Part shown: positions 8,974 to 16,672 of the stretch, one piece after another
Position numbering within the stretch: position 1 is the stretch's first letter
Layout: the number at the start of each line of letters is the position of its first letter
Assembly: GCF_040676615.1 (NCBI RefSeq)
Contig: NZ_JBFAPI010000005.1
Span: 450,848 to 514,847 of the forward strand
Length of the DNA: 64,000 bases
Source of the DNA: Asanoa sp040676615
GTDB lineage: Bacteria > Actinomycetota > Actinomycetes > Mycobacteriales > Micromonosporaceae
Direction: 5' to 3'
The notes under the pieces: model-generated
Seen by the model: the letters and a program-made list of their open reading frames with translations, nothing else
What the model was told of the DNA's origin: nothing
The model's database searches: none
Position numbers and translations under genes: made by a program

Positions 8974-10515
8974 ATGATGAGACGAGCCCTGTTTCCCTTG
9001 GCCGCGGCGGCCGCCGTGGCCGTGATCGGAGCGCTGGTGCTGGCGACCCCCGAGGCTTCGGCGGCGGTCGGCGGCGTGACCGGTTACGCGACCCAGAACG
9101 GCGGCACCACCGGCGGCGCGGGCGGGCAGACGGTGCGGGCCACGACGGGCACGGCGATCCACGCGGCCCTGTGCGGCCGGGCCAGCAGCAGCACCCCGAT
9201 CGTCATCCAGGTCGAGGGCACCATCAACCACGGCAACACGACCAAGGTCTCCGGCGCGAGCTGCAACACGGCCGCGGGCGTGATCGAGCTCAAGCAGATC
9301 AGCAACGTCACGATCGTCGGCGTCGGCAACGGCGCGGTCTTCGACCAGGTGGGCATCCACATCCGCGAGGCCAGCAACATCATCATCCAGAACGTGACGG
9401 TGCAGAACGTCAAGAAGTCCGGCTCGCCGACGTCCAACGGCGGCGACGCGATCGGCATGGAGAGCGACGTCCGCAACGTCTGGGTCGACCACGTCAACCT
9501 GCTGGCCTCGGGCGGTGAGGACGCGGGCTTCGACGGCCTGTTCGACATGAAGGACAACACGCAGTACGTGACGCTGTCCTACAGCACGCTACGCAACTCG
9601 GGCCGCGGCGGCCTGATCGGTTCGAGCGAGAGCGACCGCTCCAACGGGTTCGTGACGTTCCACCACAACCTTTACGAGAACATCGACTCGCGTACGCCGT
9701 TGCTGCGCGGCGGCATCGCGCACATGTACAACAACTACTACGTGAGCCTCAACGAGTCGGGCATCAACTCCCGGGCCGGCGCCCGCGCGCGGGTCGACAA
9801 CAACTACTTCAAGAACTCCAAGGACGTGCTGGGCACGTTCTACACGAGTGAGGCCGGCACCTGGCAGGTCAGCGGCAACATCTTCGACAACGTGACCTGG
9901 TCGGCACCCGGCGACGACACCAACCCGGCGGGTCCGAACGTCACCTCGAACACGACGGTGAGCATCCCGTACGCGTTCACCTTGGACGGCGCCTCGTGCG
10001 TGCCGAGCGTGGTCGCCGCGACGGCCGGTGCCAACCGCGGCCTGCAGGTCTCCAACGGCAGTTGCTCGCCGACGAACCCGCCGAGCGGCAACCCGACTTC
10101 TGGCCCGACCACGCCGCCGCCCACGTCAAACCCCACGACGCCGCCGAGCGGCACCAACCTGAGCATCGGCGCGGGCTCTGACGGTTCCAGCAAGGCCAGC
10201 GGCACGAGCTACGGCAACGTCCGCGACGGCGACATGGCCACCTACTGGTCCCCGGCGGGCGCGACCGGCTCGATCTCCATCAAGTGGGGCTCGGCCACCT
10301 CGGTCTCCCGCATCAACATCCGCGAGGCGTCGGGCGCGGTGGGCAGCATCGGCTCGTGGCGGGTCCTGAACGGCGACACGGGCGCGGTCCTGGCCTCTGG
10401 CAGCCGGGCGGGCGTCATCACGTTCACGCGCACGTCGGCAAAGAAGATCACCCTCGACATCACCAGCTCGTCCGGCACCCCGAGGGTGGCGGAGTTCGAA
10501 ACCTACGCCAGCTGA
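8974..10515 (+). CDS. secreted pectate lyase (PL1) with C-terminal binding domain
   Basis: Extracellular enzyme of 513 residues that cleaves pectate by beta-elimination. It has a signal peptide (MMRRALFPLAAAAAVAVIGA, AxA site near ASAAV). The PL1 parallel beta-helix follows to about residue 365, with the hallmark VWVDHV and the FHHNLYEN...SRTPLLRGG segment holding the catalytic and substrate Arg. A Pro/Thr/Ser linker (about 368-394) leads to a 120-residue galactose-binding-like (F5/8 type) domain ending in FETYAS. An AAGGTGG precedes two ATGs (8974, 8977); the second has better spacing. Divergent from the beta-glucosidase with a shared LacI-like site. Confidence 0.93.
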   Translation: MMRRALFPLAAAAAVAVIGALVLATPEASAAVGGVTGYATQNGGTTGGAGGQTVRATTGTAIHAALCGRASSSTPIVIQVEGTINHGNTTKVSGASCNTAAGVIELKQISNVTIVGVGNGAVFDQVGIHIREASNIIIQNVTVQNVKKSGSPTSNGGDAIGMESDVRNVWVDHVNLLASGGEDAGFDGLFDMKDNTQYVTLSYSTLRNSGRGGLIGSSESDRSNGFVTFHHNLYENIDSRTPLLRGGIAHMYNNYYVSLNESGINSRAGARARVDNNYFKNSKDVLGTFYTSEAGTWQVSGNIFDNVTWSAPGDDTNPAGPNVTSNTTVSIPYAFTLDGASCVPSVVAATAGANRGLQVSNGSCSPTNPPSGNPTSGPTTPPPTSNPTTPPSGTNLSIGAGSDGSSKASGTSYGNVRDGDMATYWSPAGATGSISIKWGSATSVSRINIREASGAVGSIGSWRVLNGDTGAVLASGSRAGVITFTRTSAKKITLDITSSSGTPRVAEFETYAS

Positions 10516-10520
10516 CGACG

Positions 10521-10562
10521 ACCGGTCCGGCGACCGTCCGACCCGACGGCCGCCGGACCGGT
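10521..10562 (+). terminator. hairpin terminator after pectate lyase gene
   Basis: ACCGGTCCGGCG (10521-10532) pairs with CGCCGGACCGGT (10551-10562). A second inner stem CCGTC/GACGG extends the hairpin. It lies 5 bases after the lyase stop; no T-tract follows. Confidence 0.6.
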
Positions 10563-10681
10563 TCAGGCTCCGCTACCCAGCGCGGATGAGTAGCGGAACT
10601 CAGGTCACACCCGTAACGACCACGGAATCCTGCTCTCATGTCATTACGGGTACGTGCCAACGGGGGACCGCTGGGGATGAT

Positions 10682-12665
10682 GTGCGCGTGAACGCGCTGA
10701 CGCCCCGGTCCCTGCCGGCGTTGCTGGGCGGGTTGGGCGGATGCCTGTTCCTGGTCGTATGGACATCGCCCCGTTACGCCAACGGGCTGCCACCGTTCAT
10801 CGACACACCGCCGCACGTCGAGTTCCACGGCGCCGGGTGGGCCTATCTGGTGGTGCCGATCGCGGCCACCGTCGTCGGGCTCTGCGCGCTCCGGTGGTGG
10901 CCCTACCTGCTGGTCGTGGCGGGCCTGCTGACCGTGCCCGACATGTTGGCCGCATCGGTGGGGCTGACCCCTTCGCTCGCGGTCGACGCCGTGGCCAGGG
11001 CCGGGTATCCGCTGGCGATCCTGGGTGTGCTGGCGTGTGCCCAGAGCCTGGTGAGGGATTCGCCCGGCTGGGGCGCGGCGCTCACCGGCCTCTCCGTCGG
11101 CGCCCAGCTGTTCGGCTCCGCGATCGTCGGTGCCGGCTGGCTGATCTCGAACGGCGCCATCGCGACCTGGCACCCCGTCCTGTCCGTGGTCGGGTTCGTC
11201 GGAGTGCTGTGTGCGGCCTGGCGCGGAAGGCACGGTGACCCGGGCGCGGTCGGGCTCGCCGATGCCGCACGCTGGTCGGGGCGCCGGGTCCGGCTGGTGG
11301 TGACCGGCGCACTGGTGGCGTGTCTGGCGATTCCGCTGTCCCTGCTGACCACCGAACGACTGGCCGACCTGCTCGGGGTCAGCTTCATCGCCCTGCACAT
11401 CCGGACCTTCGTGGAATCCGCCATCGTCGGGGCGATCACCCTCGTGGCTGCGACCGGCATCGGCCTCGTCGCGGGCCTCCGGTCTCTGGCCGGCGCATTG
11501 ATCGCGGCGACGGTGCGGATCGCGGTCGTGGCGCCGATGATCATCGCGTTGACCGCCCTGGCGTTCAGCGGGCCGCTGAGGTGGCCCTGCGCGCTCGCCG
11601 GGGTGCTGCTCGGCGCGGTCGCGGCCGGCAGTCGGTGGCGGACACCGCTCGCCAGCGCGCTGACGGTGCTGGCCGCCGTGGCCCTTTTCATCGCGTACGC
11701 GGCCACGTCCGGACAGCCCGAGAAGCTGGCCGATCAACGGGCCACCACCCCGGCGGCACTGATCCTGATCGTGATCACCGCGGCGGCGACGGCGGTGGTC
11801 GGCGCCACGGCTCCGGTGCTGGCGGCACGCGGCGCGCTCCCCGTCATGCTCGGACCGGTGGCCGCTGTGCTGGCCGCGAGCGGACTCCAGACGGTCGGGG
11901 CGACCTACCTGCGAGCCGGTTCGCCGGTGGGCTCCTACCTCAACCCGGCATTCCACCTGCCGACGTCGGCCATCCTGCTGCTGGTGGCCGGCGCCGCGAT
12001 CGGTGGCCTGGGTTTCGCACAGCAGGTCGCCGCACGCCGGGCCGAGCGCGAGCAGGCAGAGCAGATCCGCCGCGACGCCGCCACCGCCGAGCGGGAACGG
12101 CTGGCCCGCTCCATCCACGACGGCGTCCTGCAGGTGCTGACGTTGGTGCAGCGCCACGGCTCCGAACTCGGCAACCCGGGCACGCAGCTCGCCACGCTCG
12201 CCGCGGAACAGGAGGTGGCCCTGCGGACCCTGCTCACCGGCCCGGCCACCCCCCATCCGGACGGAGAGCAGGACCTGCGGGCGGGGCTGACGACCCTGGC
12301 ATCGCCCGCGGTCGAGGTCGCGGTGCCGGCCGAACCCGTGCCGCTGTCGGCACCGAGCGCCGCGGAGCTGACCGCCGCGGTGCAGGCCGCTCTGGACAAC
12401 GTCCGCCGGCACGCCGGCCCGGCCGCCCGCGCCTGGCTCCTCCTCGAGGACGAGGGCGACGCCGTGCGCATAACCGTGCGCGACAACGGGATCGGATTTG
12501 CCTCGGAAAGGCTGGCCGAGGCAGCCGAAGCAGGCCGGCTGGGCGTCGCCCAGTCGATACGTGGCCGCATCCGACATCAACGGCACCACGACGATCCACA
12601 GCACCCCGGGCGAGGGAACCGAGATCGAATTCTGGGTCCCACGGCCCGGGCCCGCCGGCCGGTGA
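10682..12665 (+). pseudogene. MacS-like sensor histidine kinase, frameshifted near its end
   Basis: About 660 codons. The N-terminal 450 residues hold ten or more hydrophobic helices. Then come a dimerisation segment with the phospho-acceptor His in RLARSIHDGVLQVL and an HATPase domain with QAALDNVRRHAG and DNGIGF. After GVAQSIRGRI at about 12571 the reading frame breaks: the expected DINGTTTIHSTPGEGTEIEF continues in the +1 frame and ends at TGA 12663-12665. A 2-base deletion in an original ATCGCCGAC would explain it. In the unshifted frame the protein runs on through unrelated DNA. It is either a decayed gene or a sequencing error; no response regulator follows. Start GTG 10682 has GGGG five bases upstream. 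Confidence 0.8.
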
Positions 12666-12690
12666 GCGCCACCGCCCCGACCCACAAGCG

Positions 12691-12726
12691 GCGCGGGTCG
12701 CCGACTTGGAGACCTACGCCAGCTAG
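12691..12726 (+). pseudogene. orphan C-terminus of an F5/8-type secreted enzyme
   Basis: The last eleven codons read ARVADLETYAS then TAG. They match the end of the pectate lyase (PRVAEFETYAS) in sequence and position of stop, and the DNA stays similar just past the stop. Nothing upstream in that frame belongs to such a protein; the kinase ends 25 bases before. This looks like the stump of a second copy of the lyase's binding domain. Confidence 0.55.
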
Positions 12727-12812
12727 CGACCGACCGAGGACTGTCGGTTTCGTGCTGTTCAAGTGCACGCTCGCCGAGTGCTCGAGGCATTCCAGGGCCA
12801 GGAGCTCGTGTC

Positions 12813-13191
12813 ACACGCGATCAGGCCTGGGCGGAGTGGGTCGCCTGGCAGCCTTCGCGAGGCCGGTTACGCGGTCGACCTGGATCGGTGGGACCTTTCG
12901 GCCGGCGACAACTTCGTCGTCCGCATGTCCGAGGCCTTGGATCGCGCCGAGATCGTCGTGGCGGTCGCCGCGAACGCCTATTTCGAGGTCGAACGATTCA
13001 CCACTCCGGGCGTGGACGAAGATCGAGCGTTCTCGTCGGCTCAGCGAAGAACGTTGGAAGCTCGGCGCCGGGTACTCGGGAACGACTCCCTGGCCACCCA
13101 ACGCCCAGTGCTCGGCGACGACCACCCGGACACCGTCAGGTCGGTGCAATACCTTGCCGGAATCGAGCGACGGCTGGAGGAGAAAGAGTAG
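12813..13191 (+). pseudogene. broken TIR-domain/TPR protein
   Basis: A TIR-domain start is readable as RDQAWAEWVAWQ in one frame. One extra base near 12856 then shifts to LREAGYAVDLDRWDLSAGD, NFVVRMSEALDRAEIVVAV and AYFEVERFTT. The central part of the protein is missing: the frame passes directly to a tetratricopeptide-type end (TLEARRRVLGNDS...VLGDDHPDTVRSVQYLAG) and stops at 13191. Full-length relatives carry a TIR domain, often an NB-ARC ATPase and long TPR arrays, and are common in filamentous actinomycetes. So this is an internal deletion plus a frameshift. Function is presumably lost. Confidence 0.75.
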
Positions 13192-13210
13192 GCCGACGCG
13201 TCAACCGAGA

Positions 13211-13242
13211 AAGGGCGCCCCGCGGAAGCGGGGCGCCCTTTT
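13211..13242. terminator. bidirectional intrinsic terminator
   Basis: A perfect 13-bp stem AAGGGCGCCCCGC (13211-13223) and its complement (13228-13240) with a GGAA loop and T residues after it on both strands. It lies 15 bases past the aceE stop and after the TIR-TPR remnant, so it most likely ends aceE transcripts. Confidence 0.85.
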
Positions 13243-13256
13243 CACAACGACCGGAC

Positions 13257-16013
13257 CTACGAGTCGCCGCCGGTTTCGCCGACGGGTGCGGCGTTGACGT
13301 CGTCGATCGCGTACTTGCGGGCCGCCTCGACCGGGATCGCCGGTGCGATCTCGCCGCGGACGGCGAGCTGGCGCAACGTCGCCACGGCCACCGACTCGGC
13401 GTCGACGTGGAAGTGGCGGCGCAACGCGTGCCGGGTGTCGGACAGGCCGAAACCGTCGGTGCCCAGGGACGTGTAGTCGCCCGGGACCCAGCGCGAGATC
13501 AGGTCGGGCACCGCGCGCATGAAGTCGCTGACCGCGACCACCGGGCCGTCGGCACCCGCCAGCTTGCGGCGGATGTAGGGGACCCGCGGCTCGCTGCCCG
13601 GGTGCATCAGGTTGTATTCCTCGGCCTGCACCGCCTCGCGGCGCAGCTCCGTCCAGGACGTGACCGACCAGACGTCGGCCGCCACGCCCCAGTCCTGGGC
13701 CAGCAGCTGCTGGGCCTTGAGCGCCCACTGCATGGCCGTACCCGAGGCCAGGATGTTGGCCTTGATGCCGCCGCCCTCGACCGTCGGTGCCGGCGAGTAG
13801 CGGTAGATGCCCTTCAGGAGGCCTTCCACGTCGACGTCGACCGGCTCCGCGGGCTGCAGGATCGGCTCGTTGTAGACGGTCAGGTAGTAGAAGACGTTCT
13901 CCTGCTCCTCGCCGTACATCCGGTGCAGGCCGCGCTCGACGATGTGCGCGATCTCGAACGCGAAGGCCGGGTCCCACGCGACGACGGCCGGGTTGGTGGC
14001 CGCGATCAGGTGGGAGTGGCCGTCTTCGTGCTGGAGACCTTCACCGTTGAGCGTGGTGCGGCCGGCGGTGGCGCCGAGCACGAAGCCCCGCGCCATCTGG
14101 TCGGCCGCGGCCCAGAAGCCGTCACCGGTGCGCTGGAAGCCGAACATCGAGTAGAAGATGTAGAGCGGGATCATCGGCTCGCCGTGCGTGGCATAAGAGC
14201 TGCCGGCCGCGGTGAACGACGCCACCGAGCCGGCCTCGTTGATGCCCTCGTGCAGGATCTGCCCGCCGAGCGCCTCCTTGTAGGACAGGAACAGCTCCCG
14301 GTCGACCGGGGTGTAGTTCTGCCCGTGCGGCGAGTAGATCTTCTTCGTCGGGAACAGCGAGTCCATGCCGAACGTGCGGGCCTCGTCCGGGATGATCGGC
14401 ACCCACCGGTCACCGAACGCGCGGTCCTTCATGATGTCCTTGAGCAGGCGTACGAAGGCCATGGTGGTGGCGACCTTCTGCTTGCCGGACCCGCGCTTGA
14501 CGTCGCCGAACCGCTCGCTGCCCGGGATCTGCAGCGGGATCACCTTGGTGTTGCGGGTCGGCATGTAGCCACCGAGCGCGCGCCGGCGCTCGTGCAGGTA
14601 TTCCATCTCGTCGGACTTGTCCTCCGGCCGGATGTAGGGCGGCAGGTAGGGGTTCTCTTCGAGCTGCTTGTCTGAGATGTCCAGGTACAGGCGGTCCCGG
14701 AACGTCTTCAGGTCGTCGAGCGTCAGCTTCTTCATCTGGTGGGTCGCGTTGCGTCCCTCGAACGACGAGCCCAGGGTCCAGCCCTTGATCGTCTTCGCCA
14801 GGATGACCGTCGGCTGGCCGGTGTGCTCCGTGGCCGCCTTGTAGGCCGCGTAGATCTTCCGGTAGTCGTGGCCGCCGCGCTTGAGGTTCCAGATCTCGTC
14901 GTCCGAGAAGTTCTCGACCATCTTGCGGGTCCGCGGGTCACGACCGAAGAAGTGCTCGCGGACGTACGCGCCGGACTCGGCCTTGTAGGTCTGGTAGTCG
15001 CCGTCGGGCGTGCTGTTCATCAGGTTGACCAGCGCGCCGTCGGAGTCGGCGGCCAGCAGCGGGTCCCACTCGCGGCCCCAGATGACCTTGATGACGTTCC
15101 AGCCGGCGCCGCGGAAGAACGACTCCAGTTCCTGGATGACCTTGCCGTTGCCGCGGACCGGGCCGTCGAGGCGCTGCAGGTTGCAGTTGATCACGAAGGT
15201 CAGGTTGTCGAGCTCTTCGCGGGCGGCCAGCCCGATCGCGCCGAGCGACTCGGGCTCGTCCATCTCGCCGTCGCCGAGGAACGCCCATACGTGCTGGTCG
15301 GACGTGTCCTTGATGCCCCGGTTGTGCAGGTAGCGGTTGAACCGGGCCTGGTAGATCGCGTTGAGCCCGCCGAGGCCCATCGAGACCGTCGGGAACTCCC
15401 AGAAGTCGGGCATCAGCCGCGGGTGCGGGTAGGACGGCAGGCCGCCGCCGAGCCCGGCGTGCGACAACTCCTGGCGGAAGCCGTCGAGGCGCTCCTCGGA
15501 GAGGCGACCCTCCATGAACGCGCGCGCGTACATGCCCGGCGACGCGTGCCCCTGGTAGTAGATCTGGTCGCCGCCACCGGGGTGGTTGCGACCGCGGAAG
15601 AAGTGGTTGAAGCCCACCTCGTAGAGCGCCGCGGCGCTGGCGTAGGTCGAGATGTGCCCGCCGACGCCGATCTCCGGCCGCTGCGCGCGGTGCACCAGCA
15701 TCGCGGCGTTCCAGCGGATGTAGGCGCGGATCCGGCGCTCGACGAACTCGTCACCGGGGAACCAGGGCTCTCGCTCCGGCGGAATCGTGTTGATGTAGTC
15801 GGTGGTGGTCAGCGGGGGGACGCCGACGTTGCGCTCGCGCGCCCGCTCCAGCAACCGCAACATCACATATCGGGCGCGCTTGGCGCCACCCGCGTCGATG
15901 ACTCCGTCGAGAGACTCGACCCATTCGGCGGTTTCCTCAGGGTCGACGTCCGGAAGCTGGCTCGGCAGGCCGTCACTGATCACCGGGCGCTTGCGTTCCG
16001 TAGCCACAGGCAT
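13257..16013 (-). CDS. aceE: pyruvate dehydrogenase E1 component, homodimeric type
   Basis: Thiamine-diphosphate enzyme of 918 residues that decarboxylates pyruvate for the pyruvate dehydrogenase complex. Its length and colinear motifs (VGGHISTYASAAALYEVGFNHF, the ThDP-binding FLGDGEMDEPESLGA...NCNLQRLDGPVRGNGK, later LYIFYSMFGFQRTGD) are those of the AceE family rather than the split alpha/beta type. The GAGGA ribosome site abuts the ATG at 16013 but stands six bases before an in-frame GTG at 16007, which may be the real start. Monocistronic, ending at a strong terminator. E2 and E3 genes are not in the window. Confidence 0.97.
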   Translation of the reverse strand: MPVATERKRPVISDGLPSQLPDVDPEETAEWVESLDGVIDAGGAKRARYVMLRLLERARERNVGVPPLTTTDYINTIPPEREPWFPGDEFVERRIRAYIRWNAAMLVHRAQRPEIGVGGHISTYASAAALYEVGFNHFFRGRNHPGGGDQIYYQGHASPGMYARAFMEGRLSEERLDGFRQELSHAGLGGGLPSYPHPRLMPDFWEFPTVSMGLGGLNAIYQARFNRYLHNRGIKDTSDQHVWAFLGDGEMDEPESLGAIGLAAREELDNLTFVINCNLQRLDGPVRGNGKVIQELESFFRGAGWNVIKVIWGREWDPLLAADSDGALVNLMNSTPDGDYQTYKAESGAYVREHFFGRDPRTRKMVENFSDDEIWNLKRGGHDYRKIYAAYKAATEHTGQPTVILAKTIKGWTLGSSFEGRNATHQMKKLTLDDLKTFRDRLYLDISDKQLEENPYLPPYIRPEDKSDEMEYLHERRRALGGYMPTRNTKVIPLQIPGSERFGDVKRGSGKQKVATTMAFVRLLKDIMKDRAFGDRWVPIIPDEARTFGMDSLFPTKKIYSPHGQNYTPVDRELFLSYKEALGGQILHEGINEAGSVASFTAAGSSYATHGEPMIPLYIFYSMFGFQRTGDGFWAAADQMARGFVLGATAGRTTLNGEGLQHEDGHSHLIAATNPAVVAWDPAFAFEIAHIVERGLHRMYGEEQENVFYYLTVYNEPILQPAEPVDVDVEGLLKGIYRYSPAPTVEGGGIKANILASGTAMQWALKAQQLLAQDWGVAADVWSVTSWTELRREAVQAEEYNLMHPGSEPRVPYIRRKLAGADGPVVAVSDFMRAVPDLISRWVPGDYTSLGTDGFGLSDTRHALRRHFHVDAESVAVATLRQLAVRGEIAPAIPVEAARKYAIDDVNAAPVGETGGDS

Positions 16014-16160
16014 TCCTCAGATTGTGGGGACGACTGACATTTCGGAGCCAAGTGTCCCGGGTGTGGGATTCGTCTCCAACCTCATCCTGCCCCGTTTCAC
16101 GCCCCGGCGTCACGTCGCGTACTGCAGACGCGACACGCGACACAGCTACTATCTGGTAGC

Positions 16161-16568
16161 TCACCCCGGAAGGAACGAAAACCGGACCTGCCGGACAGCA
16201 TTGTCACCGTTGGTGTCGACCAGGCAGACCGACTGCCAGGTGCCCAGTGCGAGCCGACCACCCAGAACAGGGATCGACGCGTACGGGGCGATGAAGGCCG
16301 GCACGACGTGGTCACGCCCGTGCCCGGGCGCACCGTGCCGGTGTCGCCACCGGTCGTCGGCCGGCAGGAACCCGTCGATCGCCGTCATCAGGTCGGGGTC
16401 GTCGGATCCCGCGCCGCTTTCGATGATCGCGATGCCGGCCGTGGCGTGCGGCACGAACACGTGCAGCAGGCCGTCGCCCTCGCCGGAGACGAACTGCTGC
16501 GCCTCCGCCGTCACGTCGCGCACGGCGGGGCGGCGCCCCGTCTCGACCGTGATCACCTGACTCCGCAT
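16161..16568 (-). CDS. YjbQ/UPF0047 family protein
   Basis: 135 residues covering the whole UPF0047 domain, with the conserved HVFVPHATAGIAIIE and a His cluster in RHRHGAPGHGRDHVVPAF, and the end LGTWQSVCLVDTNG. Members form trimers with a metal-like His site and some show weak thiamine-phosphate synthase activity; the physiological role is unsettled. The ATG at 16568 is clear. It is divergent from the E1 fusion gene, a thiamine-diphosphate enzyme, which is suggestive but not proof of a thiamine link. Confidence 0.9.
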   Translation of the reverse strand: MRSQVITVETGRRPAVRDVTAEAQQFVSGEGDGLLHVFVPHATAGIAIIESGAGSDDPDLMTAIDGFLPADDRWRHRHGAPGHGRDHVVPAFIAPYASIPVLGGRLALGTWQSVCLVDTNGDNAVRQVRFSFLPG

Positions 16569-16672
16569 CCGGACAAGTCTAGGGATCTTTCTGGCTTTGA
16601 GTGGACCAGTCCCCGGCGGGTCCCGCGTGGCGGATGGGGCAGGTGACTGGCAGTGGGTGGCTTCGGTCGGTA

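Noticed and set aside
12665..13297. Continuation of the kinase frame to 13297
   Set aside because: After the frameshift the frame reads through the TIR-TPR remnant, the terminator and the aceE 3' end; it has no protein-like features.
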